Assembly: GCA_017993615.1 (NCBI GenBank) | Contig: JAGOMJ010000015.1 | Span: forward strand, 1 to 51,158 | Reading direction: 5' to 3' | DNA from: Smithella sp. | GTDB lineage: Bacteria; Desulfobacterota; Syntrophia; Syntrophales; Smithellaceae | Length of the DNA stretch: 51,158 nt | Shown here: piece after piece, positions 40,955-50,077 of the stretch | How positions within the stretch are numbered: the stretch's first letter is position 1 | Layout: every line of letters begins with the position of its first letter | Notes under the pieces: model-generated | What the model saw: only the letters and a program-made list of their open reading frames with translations | Databases searched by the model: none | Told to the model about the DNA's origin: nothing | Position numbers and translations under genes: made by a program

Positions 40955-41881
40955 ATGATGTTTCCTGAAATTACAGCGCAGATCAAAGAACGTATCGGGT
41001 CTTTCAAAAGAATGCCCTCCGTTTCATCTTTGGATACCGGTGTCTTGATCTCTGTGGCCGTTGTACTGGTCATCACCATTCTGTCTTACGAGGCGACCGA
41101 CCTGTTTTATAAAGTGGTCCGTTTCCCGCTGACCAGACACACTGCCGTTATCAAAAACCATCATGAATCATTCGTCAGGAACAACCGGCAGCACCAGCAG
41201 CTTCAGGATTACGATATCATCACCGAACGCAATCTGTTTTTGACGACGTTGAGAACAGCAGGCGGAAGCGAATCTGCGGACGGGCCTTTCGATGCCGACC
41301 AGAAAAGCATGGATTTCGATCTGAAAGGAACCATAGCCATTAGTTCCTCTTCCGGTTTTATTATCGTTGAGGAACGGGGAAGCAAAAAACAGAAGTTATA
41401 CCGCCTGGGGGACAAGATCGGCGCCCGCAAGCTGGCTAAAATAACAAGAAACACCGCCGTTCTGAAAAACGGCGAGGAAGAAATAACAGTAAAAATCAAA
41501 GAGACGGTGGAAGATAATTTGCTTTCCCCTGCCCCCGGCTCCAGGAGGAATCCCTCGCCTTCAAGAAACCCTGCTCTTTCCAGACTGGGAATTGATGGAA
41601 ACGCAAAATACCTGCAATCCATTATGAATCAAGCGGTTGTTCGTCCCTTCATGAGCAGGGGCGTGCGTCAGGGATACATCATTTCCAATATCAAGCCGAG
41701 TAGCCTTTACGAAAAAGCCGGGCTTCAGAACGGCGACATCATCGTCGGAATCAACAATAATCCGTTGCACAACGCCAACGATGTCATGCAAGTTTTAAAT
41801 GCGATGCAGTCCGGAAGCCGTTTGGAACTCACCGTCAAGCGAAGAGGACGGACGGAAACGATTAATTATACGTTGGAATGA
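40955..41881 (+). CDS. gspC: Type II secretion protein C with PDZ domain
   Basis: 308 residues. A membrane helix (about 28-46, GVLISVAVVLVITILSY) is followed by the homology-region domain (DYDIITERNLFLTT ... LKGTIAISSSSGFIIVEE ... YRLGDKI) and a C-terminal PDZ domain (RQGYIISNIKPSSLYEKAGLQNGDIIVGINNNPL). GspC links the inner-membrane platform to the secretin GspD and helps select substrates. It follows gspN by 5 bp; placing C after N rather than at the start of the operon is unlike the enterobacterial order. Confidence 0.9.
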   Translation: MMFPEITAQIKERIGSFKRMPSVSSLDTGVLISVAVVLVITILSYEATDLFYKVVRFPLTRHTAVIKNHHESFVRNNRQHQQLQDYDIITERNLFLTTLRTAGGSESADGPFDADQKSMDFDLKGTIAISSSSGFIIVEERGSKKQKLYRLGDKIGARKLAKITRNTAVLKNGEEEITVKIKETVEDNLLSPAPGSRRNPSPSRNPALSRLGIDGNAKYLQSIMNQAVVRPFMSRGVRQGYIISNIKPSSLYEKAGLQNGDIIVGINNNPLHNANDVMQVLNAMQSGSRLELTVKRRGRTETINYTLE

Positions 41882-41903
41882 TTGCCTCGGGAGAAAAATA
41901 TCC

Positions 41904-42770
41904 ATGTATGCCGCGTATTTTGGGTTGAAAGAAAATCCCTTCAGCTTGTCGCCGGAACCGCGCTACCTTTTTTTAAGCGAACAGCACCGCGACGCCTTAA
42001 ACTGCTTGATTTACGGAATCAAAGAAAAAAAGGGGTTCGTTCTCCTTTCGGGCGATATCGGCATGGGCAAAACCACGGTCTGCCGCAGTCTGCTGGCCTC
42101 ACTGGATGATTCGGTGGAAACAGCGCTCATTTTCAATACCGCCGTTTCCGATATCGATTTACTGGAAACCATTCTCGAAGAATACGGCGTCGACATCGAA
42201 CGCGAATCCCGAAGCAAAAAAAATTATATCGACCGCCTGAACAGTTTTCTGCTGGAAAATTTCTCCGCCGGCAAAACAGCCGTTCTGCTTATCGATGAGG
42301 CGCAAAATCTATCGCATGCGGTGCTGGAACAGATCCGCATGCTTTCCAATCTGGAAACCGAAACGGAAAAACTGATTCAGATTATTCTGATCGGACAACC
42401 GGAAATCAATAACCATTTGATGCTGCCCGCTCTGCGGCAGTTGAATGAAAGAATCACGGTCCGGTATGCTTTGAAACCGCTATCACCTCCGGAAGTGCGC
42501 GAATACATTCATCATCGTCTGAAAGTTGCTCACGGCCCGGGGGACATTCGTTTCACCGGCGCTGCCTACAGGCTCATTTTCAATTTTTCGGAAGGCATCC
42601 CGAGGCGGATTAACACGATTTGCGACCGGGCGCTCCTGATCGCCTATACCAAAAGCATAACGAAAATAGATCGCAAAATCGTCAGGCTGGCGGTTCACGA
42701 CATCGGCACAACTTATTTTCAAAAAACCATGAGTCTGGGCAGAAAATTACTGGCGCGTCTGACCGTCTGA
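41904..42770 (+). CDS. ExeA/GspA-like AAA ATPase
   Basis: 288 residues from the ATG at 41904 (GGGAG 10 bp upstream); the frame runs back into gspC but the conserved start MYAAYFGLKENPFSLSPEPRYLFLSEQH marks the true one. Walker A is GDIGMGKTT, Walker B VLLIDEAQN, and GIPRRINTICDRALL is the sensor 2 region. Proteins of this kind (ExeA in Aeromonas) help place and multimerise the secretin through peptidoglycan binding; here the C-terminal peptidoglycan-binding part and membrane helix of ExeA are absent, so it is the ATPase part only. Confidence 0.85.
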   Translation: MYAAYFGLKENPFSLSPEPRYLFLSEQHRDALNCLIYGIKEKKGFVLLSGDIGMGKTTVCRSLLASLDDSVETALIFNTAVSDIDLLETILEEYGVDIERESRSKKNYIDRLNSFLLENFSAGKTAVLLIDEAQNLSHAVLEQIRMLSNLETETEKLIQIILIGQPEINNHLMLPALRQLNERITVRYALKPLSPPEVREYIHHRLKVAHGPGDIRFTGAAYRLIFNFSEGIPRRINTICDRALLIAYTKSITKIDRKIVRLAVHDIGTTYFQKTMSLGRKLLARLTV

Positions 42771-42803
42771 CCGAAGCTGGAAAGTCTTGACCAAAGGGAT
42801 ATT

Positions 42804-43583
42804 ATGAGCTACATAAACGACGCATTACGCAAAGCACAGCAGGACAAAAAATCACCCTATGCGGCATATGAACCGCTTTTGTCGCCTTCCGGTAAAAAAA
42901 ATACCGGGCGGAGGCGATGGCTGGCCCTGCTGGGGTTTTTGGCATTGTTTTTTTGTGTGGCGGTGGCAGGACTTTTTGTTCTGATGTCCGGCCCTGAAAC
43001 AAAAAAAGCCACGGCCAAAGCGCCGCTGACGATTCCGACGGCACCGGTGATTGAAACGCCGGTGATTGAGGCACCGGTTCAACCGGCTGTGCAAGACATA
43101 AAGGTTGAAAATAAAGTCGAGCCGGTATTAAAAACGACAGAAAAAAAGACTCAAAAAACCGAAGAAAGCGCTGCATTGAAAATACGGACAGCCGATTCAG
43201 TAAAACTTTACGCCGAAGCGCTGCGGAAACATCAGGAAGGCAACCTGGAGCAGGCAAAGGATTTATATAAGAAAGTTATTGAGATTGACCCGAAGAATAT
43301 AGAAGCGCTGAATAATTTGGGTGTCGTTTATATGAAGAAGAAAACTTACAAATGGGCAATTATTCGACTCAACGACGCGCTGAAAATAAAACATGATTAC
43401 CCCGATGCGCATTACAATCTGGCCTGTATCTACGCGCAAAACAACGACCTGAGCCGAAGTCTTTCCTATTTGAAAAATGCTATCGGCTTTAACCCTCAGG
43501 TCAGACAGTGGGCAGAAAAAGACAAAGATCTTGAGGTTCTGGCCGATTTGCCGGAATTTAAGAAACTATTGGAGAAAAATTAA
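42804..43583 (+). CDS. GspB-like membrane protein with TPR repeats
   Basis: 259 residues. The start MSYINDALRKAQQDKK is the usual N-terminal signature of GspB/ExeB-type proteins; a membrane helix (about 39-60, WLALLGFLALFFCVAVAGLFVL) follows, then a Pro/Thr/Val-rich spacer with repeats of APVIETPVIEAPVQPA, and two to three TPR repeats (LYAEALRKHQEGNLEQAKDLYKKVIEIDPKN; ALNNLGVVYMKKKTYKWAIIRLNDALKIK). Standing between the ExeA-like ATPase and the secretin, it is probably the secretin-assembly partner, with TPRs instead of the usual GspB domain. Confidence 0.78.
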   Translation: MSYINDALRKAQQDKKSPYAAYEPLLSPSGKKNTGRRRWLALLGFLALFFCVAVAGLFVLMSGPETKKATAKAPLTIPTAPVIETPVIEAPVQPAVQDIKVENKVEPVLKTTEKKTQKTEESAALKIRTADSVKLYAEALRKHQEGNLEQAKDLYKKVIEIDPKNIEALNNLGVVYMKKKTYKWAIIRLNDALKIKHDYPDAHYNLACIYAQNNDLSRSLSYLKNAIGFNPQVRQWAEKDKDLEVLADLPEFKKLLEKN

Positions 43584-43590
43584 CGTCAAG

Positions 43591-45822
43591 ATGAAAGAAT
43601 CACATGTTCTTATTTTGAAAGCCGGTTTTTTAATATGGGTCATGATCCTGTTGGTGATTATAAGCGGTTTTGCCGGTTCAGCGCTGGCCGCGCGTGTCGC
43701 CGGCGGCGGTGAAGAGATCGAGACTACGGCTATGCCGGATGCCGCTCCGGAACCGGCGATAGAAGAAGAGGTGGACCCGGCGCCGGAACCCGAGCTGATG
43801 AATGAACCTTCCCGTCAGAATGCCGAGATGGACGCACCGGTCATGTCTACGGACAACAAAGATGAAAAACGGTCTTACAAGCCCATTAAAGTCAATCCGT
43901 CGCAGAAATATGTCACGCTGGATTTCGACAATGTGGATGTCAGCGTACTGGTAAAATTCGTCAGTGAATTGACCGGTAAAAATTTCATCATTGACGACAA
44001 AGTCAAGGGTAAGGTCACCATCGTTTCCCCCAAAAAGATTCCCGTGGAAGATGTCTATAAAGTTTTTCTGTCCGTTCTGGAAATTAACGGTTTGACCGTG
44101 GTGCCCTCGGGCAATATGATCAAAATCATTCCCTCTGTGCAGGCACGGGAGAAAGGTCTGGAAACCAGGACAAAACAGGATCCCCTGTTGCCGGAGGATC
44201 GCATGGTTACTCAGATCATTCCCCTGGAGCGGGCCAATCCCGATGAAGTGAAAAGAATCCTGGATCCGCTTATTCCGAAATCCAGTTCTGTTCTTTCCTA
44301 TCCGCCGGCAGGCATGCTGATCATTACCGATTACCTTTCCAACATCAAACGGATTCAGGAAATCGCAACCGCGCTGGATGTCGAAGGCGCCGGCGATCAG
44401 ATATCCTATATCCCGCTGCAGAATGCTTCCGCTTCGGAAGTGGTCAAATCGTTGAATACCATCTTCACACAGGGTCCCGTCCGCGGAAAGGCCGCGACAA
44501 TCTTAAAAGTCGTAGCGGATTCGCGCACCAATTCAATCATTCTGCTGGCCAGCGGCGCCGAAACAGAAAATGTGCGCAAGCTGATCGCATTTATGGACAA
44601 GGATGTGCCGCGCGGAGAATCCAATATTCAGGTTTATCGTTTACAAAACAGTGTCGCCGAAGATCTGGCAAAAGTGCTCACCAGCATTGTCAAGGAAGGC
44701 GGGGCAGCAGCCGGCGCCACAGCAACGGCAACCGGAGCGAAAACAGCACCGACGACTGTCGTTTCCAAAAATGTTCAAATCGTTCCCGATAAAGCGACCA
44801 ACACGCTGGTCGTGATGGCGGAACGGGAAGACTACAAGATTATTGAAAACATCATCAAGCAGCTCGATATTCCGCGTCCGATGGTCTATATTGAAGCTTT
44901 AATTATGGAAGTCAACGCCAACAAGGATTTCAAACTCGGCGTCGAATGGCGGGGCATCACCGAACATGGCTCCGTTGACGGAAATCCCACGGCGGCTTTT
45001 GCCGGTTCGGGAGGCGCCGGCCCTTCCGGTCCCGGTTCCTACAATATCATGGACGGTTTGCTGACAACGACCGGAATGGGCGTCTTTCCCAGCGGTTTTT
45101 CCATGGGACTGGTCGGGGCAGGCATTAAGATCGGCGGCGTCACCTTCCCCAGCATCGGTGCGGTCGTTCAGGCCTATAAAACCGATTCGGAAGTTTCCAT
45201 CTTATCCACCCCGCAGATCATGACACTGGACAATGAAGAGGCGGAAATCAATGTGGGGTCGAACGTTCCCTATGTGACAAGACAAGATCAAACAAATGTG
45301 GGCACCGGCACAAATTATACGAACTACAGCAGCTATGAATACAGGGATGTCGGCGTCATTTTAAAAATCACGCCGAATATCAATCAGGAAAACTTTATCC
45401 GGCTGAAGATCGATCAGCAGGTGACCAAGGTGCAGTCGGGCGCCGATGAAGCAAGACCGACCACGCTGAAGAGAACGGCAAAGACAACGGTGATCGTCAA
45501 AGACAATGAAACGGTCGTCATCGGCGGTCTGGTCGGCGACAGTACGGACGACAGCACGTACAAATTCCCCCTGCTGGGCGACATTCCTCTTCTGGGCTGG
45601 CTTTTCAAAACGAAAACATCATCACGGGAAAAGACCAACCTTTACGTATTTCTGACACCGCACATCGTCCGTACGCAGGCCGATGCCGCAAAAATTTATC
45701 AGGAAAAAAGGGAGACCATGGGAGAAGTGGTCGAGGGCGTCATCAAACTGAATGAAAAAGCCGATGCGAAGGCTCCCCAGGTGCGTCCTCCCGTTGAAAA
45801 CGAAACCATTTCCAATCCGTAA
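43591..45822 (+). CDS. gspD: Type II secretion outer-membrane secretin
   Basis: 743 residues from the ATG at 43591, where a signal sequence begins (KAGFLIWVMILLVIISGFAGSALA, cut before ARV); the longer frame overlaps the previous gene and is not needed. An acidic linker follows, then N0 (YVTLDFDNVDVSVLVKFVSELTGKNFIIDD), N1-N3 repeats (NSIILLASGAETENVRKLI, NTLVVMAEREDYKIIENII), and the secretin barrel (VSILSTPQIMTLDNEEAEINVGSNVPYVTRQ, VGVILKITPNI, ETVVIGGLV, IPLLGWLF). It forms the outer-membrane gate. The N3 domain carries a Gly/Ala/Thr-rich loop. No GspS pilotin was found nearby. Confidence 0.95.
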   Translation: MKESHVLILKAGFLIWVMILLVIISGFAGSALAARVAGGGEEIETTAMPDAAPEPAIEEEVDPAPEPELMNEPSRQNAEMDAPVMSTDNKDEKRSYKPIKVNPSQKYVTLDFDNVDVSVLVKFVSELTGKNFIIDDKVKGKVTIVSPKKIPVEDVYKVFLSVLEINGLTVVPSGNMIKIIPSVQAREKGLETRTKQDPLLPEDRMVTQIIPLERANPDEVKRILDPLIPKSSSVLSYPPAGMLIITDYLSNIKRIQEIATALDVEGAGDQISYIPLQNASASEVVKSLNTIFTQGPVRGKAATILKVVADSRTNSIILLASGAETENVRKLIAFMDKDVPRGESNIQVYRLQNSVAEDLAKVLTSIVKEGGAAAGATATATGAKTAPTTVVSKNVQIVPDKATNTLVVMAEREDYKIIENIIKQLDIPRPMVYIEALIMEVNANKDFKLGVEWRGITEHGSVDGNPTAAFAGSGGAGPSGPGSYNIMDGLLTTTGMGVFPSGFSMGLVGAGIKIGGVTFPSIGAVVQAYKTDSEVSILSTPQIMTLDNEEAEINVGSNVPYVTRQDQTNVGTGTNYTNYSSYEYRDVGVILKITPNINQENFIRLKIDQQVTKVQSGADEARPTTLKRTAKTTVIVKDNETVVIGGLVGDSTDDSTYKFPLLGDIPLLGWLFKTKTSSREKTNLYVFLTPHIVRTQADAAKIYQEKRETMGEVVEGVIKLNEKADAKAPQVRPPVENETISNP

Positions 45823-45842
45823 GCCTGAGGGTCCGATTCGAT

Positions 45843-47636
45843 ATGTCCAAAATCCATACAGCTCTGAAAGAATCGGCGGCGTCTGCTCATGGTGATGCAT
45901 CGTCCGGCAAATCCGTTTTTTCGTCTCTGGATGAAAAGCTCATCGCCGCGGGAGTGGCACCGGACACCCTCAGTGAAATACGAACCGCACCGGCAAACAA
46001 CGGCGGAGGATTTTTCGATCAACTGATCAAAAAGAAAGTGATTCCTGAAATCCATCTTTTAAAAATCCTTTCCGAACATTTCGGGCTGTCATTCTGGCAG
46101 CAACTGCCCATGGAAAGCATTGATATCGACTTTACCCAACGCATCCCCATTCAATATTTAAAAAAACATAAAATCATTCCATTGATCACCGCCGAAAACC
46201 CGGTGATCGCATTAAACGATCCTTCGAATTTCCAGCCTGTCGATGACTTGAGACAGCTCCTGAAGAATCCAAATCTGTCGGTTGTTCTGTCTTTGCAGGA
46301 CGCAATTATGTCGGCCATTAATATGGCGTATGACATGAGCCGCTCATCGGCCAAGGATTATTTTGAAGAAATGGACCAGTCCTCCACCGACGATCTCATT
46401 TCCAAAATCGATGAAACCGCCGATCTGCTGGATGAAGCCAGCGATGCCCCGATCATCAAACTGGTCAACCTCATTCTTTCCGGCGCGATCAAGGACCGCG
46501 CCAGCGATATTCATGTCGAGCCCTATTCGGCAAACCTGAAAATCCGCTACCGCATTGACGGCATTTTATATGATACACTCAGCCTGCCGAGGCGCATCCA
46601 GTCGCCGCTGATATCACGTATCAAAATCATGGCCAAACTCAATATCGCGGAAAAACGTCTCCCCCAGGACGGACGCATCGAAATAAAAATAGCCGATCGC
46701 CTGGTGGATATCCGCGTGTCGGTCATCCCCACCGCCTTCGGCGAAAGAGTCGTTCTGCGATTGCTGGACAAAACGGCCAACATTTTAATGTTATCCGATC
46801 TGGGCATGCATGATGAACGGATCAAACTCCTCAATAAGCTGATTAAATCGCCTTACGGAATCATTCTGGTGACCGGCCCCACCGGCAGCGGTAAAACAAC
46901 GACGTTGTACGCAGCGCTTTCCACCATTAACCGTCCGGAGATCAATATCATCACTATCGAGGACCCTATCGAATATCAAATGGACGGCGTGGGACAAATC
47001 CAGGTCAATCCCAAAATCGATCTGACGTTTGCCGCCGGCCTGCGTTCTATCGTCCGTCAGGATCCTGATGTCATTCTCATCGGGGAAATCCGTGACCGGG
47101 AAACCGCTGAAATCGCCATTCAGTCCTCGCTGACCGGACATCTGGTCTTCTCCACGCTGCATACCAACGATGCCGCCAGTGCCGTTACCCGTCTGATCGA
47201 TATGGGCATTGAACCTTTTCTGGTCACATCGTCTATTGTCGCGATCATCGCCCAGCGACTCGTTCGCGTTCTCTGCCCCCATTGTAAAGAGGTTTATGAG
47301 CCGGATGAAGAATCGCTGGCCAATCTCGGTTTGAGCCGATCCGTCCTGAAAAACAACACTTTTTACCGCAAGAAAGGCTGCAATCTCTGCATGCAGACGG
47401 GTTTCCGGGGACGTTCAGCCATTTTCGAAATTCTGACCGTTGATGATGAGATTAAAAGGCTCGTACTGAAAACATCCGACGCCAATCAGATCAATGAACT
47501 GGCCATCAAGCGGGGCATGATTACATTACAGCAGGATGGTATCGACAAGGTTCTCGCAGGCATCACGACAATCGAAGAAGTGCTGAGAGTTACCCGCACT
47601 CTCAGTCGTACCGATGACATCGTCATCGAAGTTTAA
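45843..47636 (+). CDS. gspE: Type II secretion ATPase
   Basis: 597 residues, full length. The N-terminal GspL-binding domain (LIAAGVAPDTLSEIR, FGLSFWQQLPMESIDIDF) is followed by the ATPase: Walker A GPTGSGKTTT (about 345-354), the Asp box IITIEDPIEYQ, Walker B DVILIGEIRDRETAE, the His box HLVFSTLHTNDA, and a zinc-binding tetracysteine with CPHC (about 478) and CNLC (about 514). It powers pseudopilus extension. Last gene of the gsp operon, 20 bp after gspD, whereas many systems have E next to F. Confidence 0.96.
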   Translation: MSKIHTALKESAASAHGDASSGKSVFSSLDEKLIAAGVAPDTLSEIRTAPANNGGGFFDQLIKKKVIPEIHLLKILSEHFGLSFWQQLPMESIDIDFTQRIPIQYLKKHKIIPLITAENPVIALNDPSNFQPVDDLRQLLKNPNLSVVLSLQDAIMSAINMAYDMSRSSAKDYFEEMDQSSTDDLISKIDETADLLDEASDAPIIKLVNLILSGAIKDRASDIHVEPYSANLKIRYRIDGILYDTLSLPRRIQSPLISRIKIMAKLNIAEKRLPQDGRIEIKIADRLVDIRVSVIPTAFGERVVLRLLDKTANILMLSDLGMHDERIKLLNKLIKSPYGIILVTGPTGSGKTTTLYAALSTINRPEINIITIEDPIEYQMDGVGQIQVNPKIDLTFAAGLRSIVRQDPDVILIGEIRDRETAEIAIQSSLTGHLVFSTLHTNDAASAVTRLIDMGIEPFLVTSSIVAIIAQRLVRVLCPHCKEVYEPDEESLANLGLSRSVLKNNTFYRKKGCNLCMQTGFRGRSAIFEILTVDDEIKRLVLKTSDANQINELAIKRGMITLQQDGIDKVLAGITTIEEVLRVTRTLSRTDDIVIEV

Positions 47637-47673
47637 TGAGGCTCTCTGAACTATAGTGAAGAGTTAGCCGAAT

Positions 47674-47701
47674 TATCCCCGAAGCGAAGCGGAGTGGGAT
47701 A
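47674..47701. repeat. Palindromic element between gspE and dapF
   Basis: TATCCCC and GTGGGATA flank a GC-rich loop built of GAAGCGAAGCGGA. The loop resembles, in reverse complement, the CACTGCGTTC loop of the element in gspK, so both could belong to one class of short palindromic elements. A bracketing stretch (CTATAGTGAAGAG) lies just upstream. Confidence 0.5.
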
Positions 47702-47732
47702 GTGAGTCTCGCTACTGGAAACGGAATAAAAC

Positions 47733-48551
47733 ATGATCGAATTCTATAAAATGAGCGGCAGCGGCAATGATTTCATCATCATTGACAACATGGATTTGTC
47801 CCTGGATGTCGGTGATTTATCCGAGTTCGCCCGCAAAGTCTGTCAGCGCAAAATTTCCGTGGGCGCCGACGGACTGGTGGTGATTGAGCCGTCCGACATC
47901 GCCGATTTCAAATGGCGTTTTTTCAATGCTGACGGTTCCATGGCGGAAATGTGCGGCAATGCCGCCCGATGCGTGGCGCGTTTCGCTTATATGAAAGGAA
48001 TCGCAGGACAAACAATGTCTTGGGAAACCATTGCCGGTATCATCAGCGCGGTTGTAAATGACGACGTGGTCAAGGCAAAACTTACCGATCCCTCGCCGGT
48101 TGAATCCAATATCGAAATCGAAACGGACGGGCTGAAATTCATCTTGGACAGTATTGATACCGGGGTTCCGCACGCGGTAGTTTTTGTCGATGATCTCGAT
48201 ACCTGCGAAGTATATCGTCAGGGACGCAACATCCGTTTCCATGAACACTTTGCCCCCCGGGGAACCAATGCCGATTTTGTCTCACTCATTAACAGAAATA
48301 AAATAAGGGTCCGGACCTACGAACGCGGCGTCGAAGATGAAACGCTGGCTTGCGGAACGGGTGTGGTGGCGGCAGTTCTGGCGGCAGCGCAAAGAAATCT
48401 TGTTGAATCGCCCGTGGACGTGCTGGTACGAAGCAGTGAAAGCCTGCGCGTTTATTTTGAAAATCAAAACGGCCTGTGTCGTGAAATTTACCTTGAAGGC
48501 CGTGTCAAAATGGTCTATCAGGGAATGCTTCTGGAAGAAGCCTATCAATAA
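47733..48551 (+). CDS. dapF: Diaminopimelate epimerase
   Basis: 272 residues. Converts LL- to meso-diaminopimelate for peptidoglycan and lysine. The two catalytic cysteines are C74 in AEMCGNAARC and about C207 in LACGTGVVAA; FYKMSGSGNDFIIID at the start and ISVGADGLVVIEPS are also typical. It is next to dapL, which supplies LL-diaminopimelate, so the two form the last steps of one pathway. Between gspE and dapF are 96 bp with a palindromic repeat and no clear promoter. Confidence 0.96.
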   Translation: MIEFYKMSGSGNDFIIIDNMDLSLDVGDLSEFARKVCQRKISVGADGLVVIEPSDIADFKWRFFNADGSMAEMCGNAARCVARFAYMKGIAGQTMSWETIAGIISAVVNDDVVKAKLTDPSPVESNIEIETDGLKFILDSIDTGVPHAVVFVDDLDTCEVYRQGRNIRFHEHFAPRGTNADFVSLINRNKIRVRTYERGVEDETLACGTGVVAAVLAAAQRNLVESPVDVLVRSSESLRVYFENQNGLCREIYLEGRVKMVYQGMLLEEAYQ

Positions 48552-48568
48552 ACTTAATAAAATATATC

Positions 48569-48595
48569 TGTCATTCCGGTGCGGACCGGAATCCA
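48569..48595. repeat. Palindromic intergenic repeat after dapF (family of 26837)
   Basis: TGTCATTCCGGT, GCGG, ACCGGAATCCA: a perfect 8-bp stem ATTCCGGT/ACCGGAAT around a 4-nt loop. It is the reverse-strand form of the repeat at 26837 and 50395. It could act as a terminator-like or RNA-stabilising hairpin for dapF. Confidence 0.75.
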
Positions 48596-48620
48596 GTATT
48601 ATTTAATTAAATATCAATTT

Positions 48621-48690
48621 CTGGACATCGGCCTTCGTAACCTAAATAACCTGAAGGTCACTATAGGGTCATCTACGACCGGTGTGACAA
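48621..48690. repeat. Interrupted copy of the same repeat before dapL
   Basis: The left half CTGGACATCGGCCTTCG (48621-48637) and the right half GACCGGTGTGACAA (48677-48690) are the two parts of the repeat family, split at its loop by 39 bp. The insert carries its own short inverted repeat GGTC...GACC near its right end. Confidence 0.5.
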
Positions 48691-48729
48691 TTAGATTCTA
48701 ATCATAATTAATTTTGGAGGATATCGATT

Positions 48730-49899
48730 TTGAAAACTGCGGACAAACTAGCGAAAATACCGCCTTACCTGTTCATGGAATTGAGGAAAAAAATAAACAA
48801 GGCTAAGGCCGAAGGCATTGATGTTATTTCACTGGCCATCGGCGATCCGGTGGAAGCCACGCCGGATTCTATTATTGATGAGCTTTGCGCCACGTCGCGC
48901 GATCCTCTGAATCACCGTTATCCGACCGATGAAGAAAAGGGTATGCTGGCATACCGCCGCGAGATTGCCAAATGGTACGAAACACGCTTCGGCGTTACGC
49001 TGAATCCCGAAAACGAAATTCTGGGATTGATCGGTTCGAAGGAAGGCTGTCATCATTTTATCATCGCGCGCGTCAATCCCGATGACATCGTTTTGATGAC
49101 CGACCCCGGTTATCCCGCTTATCGTTCCAGCATCCTGCTGGGCGGCGGCGTTCCGTATAATGTACCCATCCTGCCGCAGAACAATTATCTGCCGGTATTC
49201 GAAGACATTCCGACGGACATCGCTAAAAAAGCCACCGCCATGTTTTTGAATTATCCCAACAATCCGACCGGCGCCTGCGCGACCCTGGAATTTTTAGACA
49301 AGCTTGTTGAATTTGCCAGAACCTACGACATCGCTGTTTGTTACGACAATCCCTACAGCGAAATAGTTTTTAGCGGACAAAAACGCATCAGTTTTCTGAT
49401 GGCCAAAGGCGCGAAAGACGTCGGCATCGAATTGAACTCCTTATCCAAGCCCTTCAATATGTGCGGATGGCGGCTGGGCATGGCCTGCGGCAATCCCGAA
49501 TTAATCGCCGCCATCAGCAAGGTTAAGGAAAACACGGACTCTGGAATCTTTAATCCGATTCAATTCGCCGGCATCAAAGCCCTGCAGAACGAAGCGCCTT
49601 TTGTTGACAAGATGATTGAATTGTATGGAAAGCGCCGCGAACTCGTTCTTAAGACATTAAAAAAAATCGGCATTGAATTCAATCCGCCCAGGGGAACGTT
49701 TTATCTGTGGGTGCCTGTTCCCAAAGGGATGACCTCGCTGGAATTCACCAATCGCCTGTTCGATAAAACCGCTGTGGTCGTTGCTGCCGGTACGGCCTAC
49801 GGCCAGTACGGCGAGGGTTTTGTGCGCATCTCGCTGACGGTGCCGGATGAACGGCTACGCGAAGCGATGGAGAGAATAGAAAAAGAATTCAAGCAGTAG
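48730..49899 (+). CDS. dapL: LL-diaminopimelate aminotransferase (DapL type)
   Basis: 389 residues, a class I/II PLP aminotransferase. The PLP lysine is K240 in SLSKPFNMCGWRLG; the cofactor-binding NYPNNPTGA, YDNPYSEI and the C-terminal GEGFVRISL are clear. It is read as LL-diaminopimelate aminotransferase because it sits behind dapF and because DapL replaces the DapC/D/E steps in many anaerobic deltaproteobacteria; a related alanine/aspartate aminotransferase cannot be excluded from the sequence alone. The start is a TTG at 48730 with GGAGG 9 bp upstream and no ATG nearby. Confidence 0.87.
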   Translation: MKTADKLAKIPPYLFMELRKKINKAKAEGIDVISLAIGDPVEATPDSIIDELCATSRDPLNHRYPTDEEKGMLAYRREIAKWYETRFGVTLNPENEILGLIGSKEGCHHFIIARVNPDDIVLMTDPGYPAYRSSILLGGGVPYNVPILPQNNYLPVFEDIPTDIAKKATAMFLNYPNNPTGACATLEFLDKLVEFARTYDIAVCYDNPYSEIVFSGQKRISFLMAKGAKDVGIELNSLSKPFNMCGWRLGMACGNPELIAAISKVKENTDSGIFNPIQFAGIKALQNEAPFVDKMIELYGKRRELVLKTLKKIGIEFNPPRGTFYLWVPVPKGMTSLEFTNRLFDKTAVVVAAGTAYGQYGEGFVRISLTVPDERLREAMERIEKEFKQ

Positions 49900-50015
49900 C
49901 TTCGTATTCTTCGTATAACTTTGTTGGCAGCTGCACAGTCATCCTCGACGTATTGTCATATACGCCTGCGGTGTCTGCTTGCTGCCGCCTCGTTTTACTT
50001 TGAATACAAAGCTAC
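49896..50015. repeat. Long imperfect palindrome after dapL
   Basis: The arms GTAGCTTCGTATTC (49896-49909) and GAATACAAAGCTAC (50002-50015) pair with one G-T type difference; further in, GGCAGC pairs with GCTGCC, and CGTAT/ATACG close a 6-nt loop at the centre. About 120 nt could fold into a single long hairpin. It begins in the stop codon of dapL. It has the look of a non-autonomous palindromic element. Confidence 0.65.
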
Positions 50016-50077
50016 TGAAAAGAAAGTCTTTGTTAGGTGGAGTTTTTTTGACTCGACCATTTAATCAGATCTAAAAT

